Shown piece after piece: positions 22,349-31,700 of a DNA stretch of 64,000 bases. The notes beneath the pieces are model-generated. The model was not told where the DNA came from and ran no database searches. It was given only the letters and a program-made list of their open reading frames with translations. Where the stretch lies: positions 310,001 through 374,000 of the forward strand of contig MU405217.1 of assembly GCA_022836615.1 (NCBI GenBank), read 5' to 3'. Numbering within the stretch: the first letter of the stretch is position 1; the number at the start of each line of letters is the position of its first letter. This DNA comes from Annulohypoxylon bovei var. microspora (taxonomy: Eukaryota > Ascomycota > Sordariomycetes > Xylariales > Hypoxylaceae). A program made the position numbers and the translations under genes.

Positions 22349-25090
22349 ATGTCGGCCCCTAGACTAACTGCCCCAACTTTTGAACATCATCATAGCGGGT
22401 TCGGCCTTGGCTACTCGCGACCTCGAATCTCATGGCAGTTCGAAGCAGCCCCTGATACGCCAGCAGGATGGGTTCAAAAAAGATATGAAGTCGAGATCAC
22501 ATGGTCAACCGACCAAAAAGTCGAACAATTTACATCCTTTTCAAAAGAATCGGTGCTCGTTCCATGGCCAGCACGACCATTGAAGTCGAGAGAAAATGCC
22601 AAGGTCCGAGTCCGCAGCCATGGTAAATGTTCAGATGGTTCGGTATCTCCGACGACCTGGTCTTCAATAAGTGAAGTTGAAGCCGGGTTTCTCGACCGCG
22701 ATGACTGGAAAGCATCATTCATCACCTCATTCGCTAGGATTGGTCCAAATGGACCATTACAGCCACTGCGATTCCGGAAAGAATTCACCTTGGACCCTCC
22801 CCTAGGCGAGAAATGGCACGCGAGACTATATCTAACTGCGATGGGAGTTTGCCAAGCGTACATCAATGGCAAGCCTACGAGCGACGAGGAGATGGCCCCT
22901 GGTTGGACCAGCTACAAACATAGGCTCAATTATCGAGTTCATGATGTAACTTCTGTACTAAGTCCTAACGAAAAGAACGTTGTTGCTATCGAAGTTGCGG
23001 AAGGATGGTACGCCGGGACGCTCGGATTCCGAGGGGGTACTAGATTTCTTTACGGGGATCAGTTAGCTGCGCTAGTTCAACTTGAAGTTTATGGCGATGA
23101 TAAGTCGACTCCGTCACTTGTAGTGTCGGATGAAAGCTGGCAATGTATGGACAGTCCCATTCAGCTTAGCGAGATATACGACGGAGAGTTCTATGATGCT
23201 CGGCTAGAAGATCGAGAGTGGAGTGTCTCAGTTATTTCGTCGAGCGCGAAAAATTGGACACCCGTAACTACAGTTCCGTGGCCATTGGCGGAGTTGGTTG
23301 CTCCAGACGCGCCCCCTGTCCGCATCACTCAGACGATAGAGGCAGTTGATATACTCCAGACGAAGAGTGGGAAGACCATCATCGACTTCGGTCAGAATCT
23401 TGTAGGCAAGATTCAAGTACGGGAAATTGAAGCTCCGCAAGGAACTTGTTTGACTTTCAAGCATGCCGAAGTCATGGAGCACGGCGAACTAGGAACTCGA
23501 CCACTTCGATTGGCGAAAGCAACAGACACCGTTATATCAGCCGGCGAAGCGATTAATAACTGGGTCCCGAAGTTCACATTCCACGGCTTCCGTTATGTGC
23601 AGATAGACGGTTGGCCGGAAGGGAGTCCCTTGCTTTCCAAGGATAACTTCGTGGCTCAGGTCATGCATACCGACCTTAAACGGAGAGGTGACTTCTCTTG
23701 CTCTAATGCACTGGTCAATCAGCTGTACCAGAATGTTGTCTGGAGCATGCGTGGTAATTTCCTCTCTATCCCTACAGACTGCCCGCAAAGAAACGAACGG
23801 CTTGGTTGGACAGGAGACATTCAGGTCTTTTGCCCAACGGCTAGCTTTCTGTTCGATACGGTGGGAATGCTGAAAGACTGGCTTCAGGATCTTGCGGCCG
23901 AACAGTTGCAAGAGGGAAGAGGCGGTATTCCGCCGTTTGTATGCCCCGAAATCCCAATGTCAGGTTGGCCGCACATGCCTGAAGCAATCTGGGACGACAT
24001 TGTCGTCTTGACACCGCATATATTATACCAATTCTCCAAAGACGAACACATCTTGTCGCGCCAGTTCATTGGTATGCAGCAGTGGCTAGAACGCGGTGTT
24101 AAACGAGGCGAGGATGATCTTTGGGATGAAGATCATTGGCAGCTTGGAGACTGGCTGGATCCTAAGGCACCCCCGAACGATCCATCAAATGGGCCAACAG
24201 ACACAATTCTTGTCGCAGATGCATATCTCGTCCACACCACCGAGGTTTTCGCTCAGGTCTGTAGAGTCCTGGGGAAAACTGATCTGATTGAGAAATACAG
24301 CTTGCAGACGGAAGACCTAAGGCGTAAATTCCAACACAAATACATCACACCCGCCGGCAAGCTTATGTCGAACACGCAAACAGGCATTGCTCTAGCCATA
24401 CAATTTTCGTTGTACCGAAATGCTCAAGAACTTAGCTTGGCGGCGCATGATCTCACGAAGCTAGTTCAACGAGCTAGATTTAACATCGCCACGGGATTTG
24501 CCGGAACGCCAATTATCGCCCACGCCCTCACAAAAGTGTATCGATCGCAGCTCGCTTATCGGATGCTGCTTGAGAAGACTAACCCGTCTTGGCTGTATCC
24601 GGTAACTATGAAGGCTACCACGATCTGGGAACGGTGGGATGCCATGCTTCCGGATGGGTCCATTAATCCAGGCACGATGACTAGCTTTAACCATTATGCA
24701 TTAGGATCTATAGCGGACTGGCTACATGCCACAGTTGGCGGTATTAGTCCAGACGAGTCGGGTTGGAAACGGATTCTTGTTCGGCCTGTCCCTGGTGGTA
24801 ATATCACTCACGCCGACGTGTCATTTAACGGGCCATATGGCTTAATAAGCTGCAGGTGGAAACTGGTCGATCGGAAGTTTTCCATAACCTTGGTCGTCCC
24901 CCCAAATTCGACTGCAAAGGTGATATTGCCGTCAAATCTACCGAGGGATGCTCTTCAGAATGACGAGGTTAAACACCAAATTCTAGGATCTGGCATTCAT
25001 GATCTAGAATGCGATTTCGAAGCAGCTGAATGGCCACCTACGCGTCTCATTGCTCCCCATATCCAACCGCCTGACGAAGATATTGCGTGA
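22349..25090 (+). CDS. Alpha-L-rhamnosidase, GH78 family, probably intracellular
   Basis: Inverting glycosidase releasing L-rhamnose from rhamnosides. It is a single uninterrupted 913-residue frame. The N-terminal beta-sandwich domains (about 1-420) include LYLTAMGVCQAYINGK and IDFGQNLVGKIQVRE. The (alpha/alpha)6 catalytic domain includes CPQRNERLGWTGDIQVF, with the conserved acidic residue near 490, DHWQLGDWLDPKAP, and TIWERWD with Glu near 761. A C-terminal beta domain follows, with the family's GGISPDESGWKRILVRP. There is no signal peptide: the N-terminus MSAPRLTAPTFEHH is polar, so it should act inside the cell on imported substrate. This fits its divergent partner, an MFS sugar porter. 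Being intronless among intron-rich genes, with full-length homologues common in bacteria as well as fungi, it could have an ancient bacterial origin. Confidence 0.95.
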   Translation: MSAPRLTAPTFEHHHSGFGLGYSRPRISWQFEAAPDTPAGWVQKRYEVEITWSTDQKVEQFTSFSKESVLVPWPARPLKSRENAKVRVRSHGKCSDGSVSPTTWSSISEVEAGFLDRDDWKASFITSFARIGPNGPLQPLRFRKEFTLDPPLGEKWHARLYLTAMGVCQAYINGKPTSDEEMAPGWTSYKHRLNYRVHDVTSVLSPNEKNVVAIEVAEGWYAGTLGFRGGTRFLYGDQLAALVQLEVYGDDKSTPSLVVSDESWQCMDSPIQLSEIYDGEFYDARLEDREWSVSVISSSAKNWTPVTTVPWPLAELVAPDAPPVRITQTIEAVDILQTKSGKTIIDFGQNLVGKIQVREIEAPQGTCLTFKHAEVMEHGELGTRPLRLAKATDTVISAGEAINNWVPKFTFHGFRYVQIDGWPEGSPLLSKDNFVAQVMHTDLKRRGDFSCSNALVNQLYQNVVWSMRGNFLSIPTDCPQRNERLGWTGDIQVFCPTASFLFDTVGMLKDWLQDLAAEQLQEGRGGIPPFVCPEIPMSGWPHMPEAIWDDIVVLTPHILYQFSKDEHILSRQFIGMQQWLERGVKRGEDDLWDEDHWQLGDWLDPKAPPNDPSNGPTDTILVADAYLVHTTEVFAQVCRVLGKTDLIEKYSLQTEDLRRKFQHKYITPAGKLMSNTQTGIALAIQFSLYRNAQELSLAAHDLTKLVQRARFNIATGFAGTPIIAHALTKVYRSQLAYRMLLEKTNPSWLYPVTMKATTIWERWDAMLPDGSINPGTMTSFNHYALGSIADWLHATVGGISPDESGWKRILVRPVPGGNITHADVSFNGPYGLISCRWKLVDRKFSITLVVPPNSTAKVILPSNLPRDALQNDEVKHQILGSGIHDLECDFEAAEWPPTRLIAPHIQPPDEDIA

Positions 25091-26300
25091 AATAAAGGAA
25101 GGTAATTTTGGCATTTTTGGATGATTTCGGATCGATGAGACTACAAGCTAGATACTCTGTTGTAAGAGTTAATATGAAGGGTAGGTAGCTGGAGGTATTC
25201 AATTATAGATTTAAGGGAATATTAGCAGCATTTAAACTGTCTATGGAAATTCTACCCAATATGTACTGTGTACGAAGGCTGTGGACAAAAGTTTCGCATA
25301 TTAGCCACGTTCCTTACCCAGTGCGTAATCAAATAAATTATGTATTAGCCTTAGGCTAAGACTTAGATCTAATAGTGATCTATCCACTATACTTAAGTGG
25401 ATAGCCGCTATAGCTTAGGAAGTTTAGCCACTAAAGAAAAACGCGCCACACGGTGCGGATACAATTCCAAGGTTCAATTTACACTAATTTTGGCACTTGG
25501 CAAATGTGCGAAACCTTAAACTGTGCGGATTGCTTACCTAATGGTCCCATATTTTGATTAGGTAACCAAGGTGATGAGATTCTGCCAACAAGTTTGCAAA
25601 ATAACTTGACAATGCATTCATGCTTCTCGTTAAGAACCTTTCAGTTTTCATCTTTTGCATCCTATTTCTATCCCCATCTACTATCGTAGGTTATTACACA
25701 CGGATATCCTATTTATATTTTATTCGTGGGTTTCACGTTGGTAAACTACCGGTAGAGGTACCTTGGTGCTTCCCTAAAATCAACGCGTCCTAAGGTACGT
25801 ATCCACTAATAGGGCTGAACCGCCTAAGAAGTTACCCAGGCTGCCCAGGGTACCCCACCTGCTTACACCACTAACAGTGCCAAATCTCAACCCCGCGACC
25901 GCCTTTGGTAGCGTCAAAAGGTTTATTTATGTTGCTTCGAAAAAGTGTAAGTTCGTCCCCAACCTCACTACATTCACATCCCATTCACACATAAACATTC
26001 CAACCATTCAACTTCAATTTCAACATTGACATAATCGACATCAAGGTAACATACATTACTATTGATCTTCTATTGCAATATCCTGCATAGCAACAGCTTT
26101 GATTACTCGGTATCAAGTAGCCAAACATACGTCTTTTTTTTTTATCTTCACTCCATCCCAATGCTATCTTGTATCACACTCGAATACTATCATCATTTGG
26201 AGTAACCCAACCCCACAATCAAGAAGAAGAAAAAGCTAGCGTCTAGATCTAGAGACAACCATAAACATCTCCCTTATCACAAAAAAAAAGATCATAAACA
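25091..26300. other. Spacer rhamnosidase / CDC26-like gene
   Basis: No gene is seen in this 1.2 kb. The 25,100-25,450 part is AT-rich with clustered palindromes (separate entry). From about 25,960 to 26,290 the sequence is CA/CT-rich and runs into the next start codon, as a fungal 5' leader does. A CAAGGTAACATAC donor-like site at about 26,042 may mark a leader intron. Confidence 0.4.
25345..25403. repeat. Cluster of short palindromes, possible transposon-end relic
   Basis: TTAGCC-TTA-GGCTAA (25345-25359), CTAAG-A-CTTAG (25356-25366) and an 8 bp stem TATCCACT/AGTGGATA with a 7 nt loop (25381-25403) lie within 60 bp. Such nested AT-rich palindromes are common at ends of decayed fungal DNA transposons or MITEs. 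No transposase frame or target duplication is visible. Confidence 0.35.
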
Positions 26301-26930
26301 ATGCTTCGCCGTCCCCCAACAACCCTTACCCTCACCGCCGAAGATGTAGCGGCCTATGAAGATAGACGCTTCGCTTCACAAGCCCAATCGCAATCACAAA
26401 CTCAACCACAGTCGCGAGCCACCTCGCACCCACCGTTCCTACAGCAACCACAGCCCACAGCTATGGACACATCCCCATCAATCACACCGTCTCCCCCACC
26501 AGCAGGCGATGATGAAGACATGCAAGACGTCGATGCCGATGAGGCTGATACCACTGATCCCTTCGTCACTGCACCACGGCGCGCTGCACGCGACCAGTTC
26601 TCTGTGCGCGAAGTGTCTCCAGGCGCGGCACGAGCAGCATATTTGCAGCAAGTGCGCGCGACCAGGAGCCAGCAGCAACAGCACCACCCTACAAACACCA
26701 CTACAGCTGTGCCTGCTCCTCCCACAAGGATGCAGCGGATCACAGGTACTGCTCAACCGGTGGGGGCTACTAGAACGCGGACGGCCACGAGTCGGCAGGG
26801 AAGCACTGAACCATCTGCAGTGCCGGCACCAACACCGGGGCCGGGGCGCATGATGACGAGGAGTAGGGAGGAGCGGATAGGAGTTGCGGGGTCGACGACA
26901 GGAACGGGTGGGGGATCGCGACGACGGTAG
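26301..26930 (+). CDS. Anaphase-promoting complex subunit CDC26-like
   Basis: A 209-residue single-exon protein. The first 22 residues, MLRRPPTTLTLTAEDVAAYED, match the conserved N-terminus of CDC26/APC12, which inserts as an extended peptide into the TPR superhelix of CDC16/APC6 and stabilises the APC/C ubiquitin ligase. The rest is Gln-, Pro-, Thr- and Arg-rich low complexity: a Gln-Ser tract near 28-40, an acidic patch DDEDMQDVDADEAD near 71-84, a Gln run near 124-128, and an Arg-rich C-terminus. Human CDC26 is under 100 residues, so the tail here is long, probably disordered. The assignment rests on the N-terminal motif only. Confidence 0.7.
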   Translation: MLRRPPTTLTLTAEDVAAYEDRRFASQAQSQSQTQPQSRATSHPPFLQQPQPTAMDTSPSITPSPPPAGDDEDMQDVDADEADTTDPFVTAPRRAARDQFSVREVSPGAARAAYLQQVRATRSQQQQHHPTNTTTAVPAPPTRMQRITGTAQPVGATRTRTATSRQGSTEPSAVPAPTPGPGRMMTRSREERIGVAGSTTGTGGGSRRR

Positions 26931-28719
26931 AGCCGTGCTCGTCTGCGTCCTCGCCAATTCAATTCGTCGAGTGGAGCGTAAGTGCTTCCTTGTACCTATA
27001 CAAAACAGTGGATAGTAAGTTTGTCCCTCAACCCCTCTACCTTTTACATTCACACTTAATCTATCATACTAATAAGTGAGTGGTCTTTAGCTTATAGGGA
27101 AGGATGTATCGGGAAGGATAACAAGAAGATACTCATGCACAAGGAGTGCTCACACAAGCTAAAGTCCCTAAGCACAACATCCTCTCTGACCTTCATCACT
27201 GCTATTCCACTCTAACATCAACCTACCCATCTCTCCAACAACCATCTTTCTCTCCTCCTTTCTCACATACACCACACCGAGTCCAATCCTCTCACCTATC
27301 TCACCTATCTCTCCCCCAAATCCAAGTATACCGAAGCCTCCCCTAGTTGTTAGTATGCCACAGTCCTCACAAGCTCGCAACCACACGCGCGGAACCCCAG
27401 CACCCACGTACACCCGTACGATAGCCGATGGCTCTTCCGCGTGTGTGTATCTGCCCGCGACTTCACCAGCTGCTTATTAGTCAAGCGCCATCCTTCGGGG
27501 CGGCTGCCTATTGCCTAGCGGTGTGATTTAATGTGCATGGACGGGTAACTGACGGCTAAGGGAGGCGGAGTCTAGGAACGATTACTGCGGAGAGAAAGTT
27601 GCGATGCTTGAGGAGTGGTGTGGCGGGTGCTGGGAGGGTAGAGAGACGAGGTGTTGCTGCTTGGTGAGGGGCTTAAGCATTCTTTAAGAAAGGAGGAAAC
27701 GTGGGCCTACATCCCTCTGATTTAGACTGGGGATTAGGTGGCATCTAGTGTTAAGATGGACAAGATGTGGGATAGACATCTCGAAAATAACAGTTGATGT
27801 TGTTGTCGCCATCATGTTGTGGGTATTCGTCTACACCATCTGCAGCACGTCGAACAAGTAGGATCTGCTGTCAGACATTCTGTACATATCCTACCTGGAT
27901 ACCACGAAACACACGGCATACCAAACCTACGAGCTGTACCGTCCTATGGCAGCTATTAGGGACGAACAGCGAATACCAATCACCCCATCACGTCATTCAC
28001 TTTACGCGGAATTACATTTAATCTCATTTGTTTTGTTTTGTTCAGCGCACTTGATGCGATCTCACCGTCCCTATGCGTAGGTACATCACAGCACAGCCAA
28101 ACCCGACCCCTCCGTCCCATCAGCTTGACCCGTCCTTACTCCTTCCTTCCTCCCTTGCCATTGCCATCCCACCACACGGAGCCAACAGACAAACCCTAGT
28201 AAGTAATCGCAGTTTGCCGTAGCCCGGCAACGCAGCGTAGTAGGTAGGTAGTAGTTTGTTTGTGTTCGGTACTCGTGTGTCCCTTGCAGTTCGTATTTAT
28301 GTCCCTCGTTCGTCCCCACGGTTTAAGGAGTTCATGCCGTCTTGCTGACTAAACGGCGGCGAAAGAAGAAAAGGTGGCTTGATGACGTAACGCAACGCAG
28401 CGCAGATAACGTAAAAAGGAAGAAAGAAAAAGGAATTGCGATGCACATTTTTCGGCCTCGGGGGTGTCATATCCTCTCGTTCCGATTCCCAACGCCGATG
28501 CCATGCCTGCCATGCAAAAAGACGCGATGAAAAAAAAAAGAAGAAAAAAATGCATTTTTAACAGGTGCAAAATCCGAGGCCGTAGAGTAAAGTGTTGACC
28601 ACTGATACCTATTTGTAATCAGTGTCCCGTGACGTATACCATAGACAAGAAGAGAACGCTAATAAGGAGCCGTGATCGTATGAATCCCCCGGGCTCGTAG
28701 CCCGCCTCGTGTTCGTATC
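26931..28719. other. Convergent spacer CDC26-like / TAF2
   Basis: This 1.8 kb lies between two 3' ends and has no convincing gene. It contains pyrimidine-rich tracts (27,180-27,340), a GC-richer block (27,380-27,660) without family-like frames, a GTAGGTAGGTAGTAG motif near 28,240 and purine runs near 28,350-28,440 and 28,528-28,550. The length is unusual for a convergent spacer, so a non-coding RNA here is possible but not shown. Confidence 0.4.
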
Positions 28720-31700
28720 CTAACCAGATCCCGCAGTGGGGGCTTTCAACTTAATCTTCAGTTTGGTCGGTGCCTTGGGAGCCGCAGCTGGGACGGATGA
28801 GGGTGGCTTCGGCAACGGCGTGGGGTTGCTAGCCGGCGCCGCCGAGGGTAGCGGCTTGCGCATTTCCGGGAGGGGCTTTCGCTTCTTCTCGCCGCTCGCG
28901 CTTGATTGAGATGATTGAGATGTAGATTTGAAGGAAGTGTTGGGGGTAGCGGTAGGATTTTGAGAGGATGATACGGCTGTCGAAGATGCCGTGACCTGAG
29001 TAGACTCCGAAGCCCTAGGCGCAGGTGAGGCCGGGCCGATAGAGGGACGCGGACTTCTGCCGCTAGACTTGTCGTCCGGTCTACGGTGCTTAGGCGTAGC
29101 TCGGATCGAGCCTGCTTGAGGAGTCTTACTCTTTCGTTTACGCAGTCTATCCCAAGCGGTGAACTTCAACGTTACCAGTCTCCTCGACTTCTGTACTTTC
29201 TGTCGTGTCTCAAGTCTCTCTAGCTCCTTTCTAGGGATCTTGGAAGTGTTGAGCTTCACAACCTTGGTAGGCCGAGGACCATCGCTCTCCGTACTCGCCC
29301 TTTTCAGAGGCTTCGAAGATTTTGAAGGCTTTGCAGGTGCTTGAGAGGTGTTTCCGTTCGTCTTAGGAACTGGCGCCTTTGGCTCAGGCTGCTTAAGCTC
29401 GATGGTAGGTCGCACAGGGGGAAGAACAGAGATACTATCTCTATGAGACTCTCCCATCTTTGACTTCTCCTTCGATTTCTCCTTCGATTTCTCCTTTGAC
29501 TTCTCCTTAGGCTTCTCCGACTTCTCCAGCTTCTCCGGTTTCTCCAGCTTCTCCAGCTTCTCCTTCGACTTTTCCTTCGACTTTTCCTTCGACTTTTCCT
29601 TCGACTTTTCCTTCAGCTTCTCCTTCAGCTTTTCCTTCGGTTTCTCTTGAGACGTTGACGGAGTAGCACTACGAGACACTGAAGTGTTGATCGACTGCTT
29701 CAACTTCTTCGGGGCGGGTTCCTGGGTAGCCGATTCTTTCGCAGGGGGTGCGGAAACTTTTTCCTTTGATGCAGGCGTTTGCTTCAAAGACGGAATAGTC
29801 AATTTTGGCGCAGAAACGGTGTCGGAGGACTTGGGGATGGAAGCGGCTGCCGGAGGTAGTAGCGGCGGAGCTTCAGCTGTTGGTGTTGCTGCTTTCGCGC
29901 TGATGCTCATACTCCGGTTGAGGTTCAATGTGATGGTTCGCTTGGGCTCAGGTTTGGGGGGCGGCTTAGGAATGACACGTGGTTTTCGCGGCTTTGTCCT
30001 ATAATTCCGCTTGAACTTCACGAAGCATTTGCCACGAACCTTATCTCCGCGTTCCACTTTCCAGTAGCTAGGGTAAGGGAAACACATCAATAGCGACTGG
30101 TCTTCATTGAATAGTACTGAGCAAAGCTCAAGGAATTTGAGCCGCTCTGCTGTAGTTAGGACGGGCGAGTCTATTGCTCTCCAAATGGATTCCTGCAAGT
30201 CTTCGTCGTCGGTAGTTTTGGCTTTTAGGGCCGCAAGGGCTGCGGAGAGGTCCTCCTTGCGAGCTTTGGCAGTCTTATTGGCGTCCATTACTGCTGTGTC
30301 CTGTTCAACAATGAGGCCATCATCTGCCGGCTTGCTTTGCGGCTCCTCCACCTCTTCATCCTCTCCAATGGCCATGCTAGCAAGACCACGACATAATGCT
30401 TTGAACACTTGCTCTCGAACGAATGGCGATGGGTCCGTGCTAGCAAGGAGAAAGAACATTCGGAGGAATTGTTTGTTGGCTAGCATCCCTATTTCCACCA
30501 GCGACTCACAAGCCTTTATTCGAACTACATCGTAAGTCCTATCTTGTAGATATTCGACGAATTTGGTGGGCCTTTTGGGTATAACTTCTGCCTTCATCAG
30601 ACGGCAGTAAGCATCAAGGGCGGCTATGGTGAAACAATTTTCGTATGATGGGGAGTACTCATCCATCCTACGGAAGCGGTCAATCTCCTCGAGTACCAAA
30701 TCGCAAAACTGTTCTGGCTCCGTGTCGACGGGTTCGGCCATTACCTCATCGTCATCAGTTTCCGCATGATGGAAGGAGATGACCTTTTGTTGTTGCTTGA
30801 CCTTCTCGTCCGGAATTTGGCAAGTGGCTAAGGCCTGTATTAATCCGCAGATGTACGGCTGATCGGAGTAAATGTTGTACCTGTTGTCATTGTGCTGCAG
30901 CTGCTCAAGGATGAACCTTCGTGCTCCTTTGGGACATCTGCCATCTTCACCGCGAACGCGAGCAATAGTATCTAAGATAGAGCGCTGTACTAGGTACTGG
31001 CGCTTATCTGAGAAGTCATTCGGAATGGGGATAGATGTTCCCGGGGTGCAAAAGAAGTGCTGGTAGGTCTTAAGCAGATGTTTGAGTCCCCAGTTCATGG
31101 TCTCTTTGACAGCGTGACGAGGAAGTTCGTCGATTGCCATTAGGCGTATTCCATAGTAATACCGAGCATCTAAGGCGGTACGAGCTAAAATCGTCGACAT
31201 GAGAGGATGCGGACCAACATTAGAGAAGACTCGATGAAGATAGCACATTGAATCTTGTTGCGCAACAACATCCCTATCTTGTTGCAATTGCGATGCGTAC
31301 ATGTAAGCTGGCATGTTCGTCTGCATCTCGCAGATCCATTCGAAATCAGCATCCATTCGGATCCATTCGTAGGACTCCTGGTCCATCTTGGTTTCTGTTT
31401 CCTCATCCCAGTCACGGAAGTCCCATGCCTCCATATCATCCTGGTGCTGCATGACATCTCCTAGATAATAAAGATCTCTAGGTGCGTCGTCGTTGGATCT
31501 CGAATTGTTGGCCATCGCTCTTTCACGTTGCCGGCGATTCCTCTTGAGACGCTTGTACTTCGTGTTATAGGGGATCTCAAATTTAACAGACTTGGCTGCA
31601 TCTTCTCGAATTTCTACTATGTGTTCGTAAGGTGTACCGTCTGCTTCGTGGATCCGAATCGTCATCGGCCCGGTAAACGACAGCTGGGATTCGCCAGCGT

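Noticed and set aside
26402..27053. Minus-strand frames antisense to the CDC26-like gene
   Set aside because: Val/Cys-rich and Arg/Ser-rich compositions are the complement of a low-complexity coding strand.
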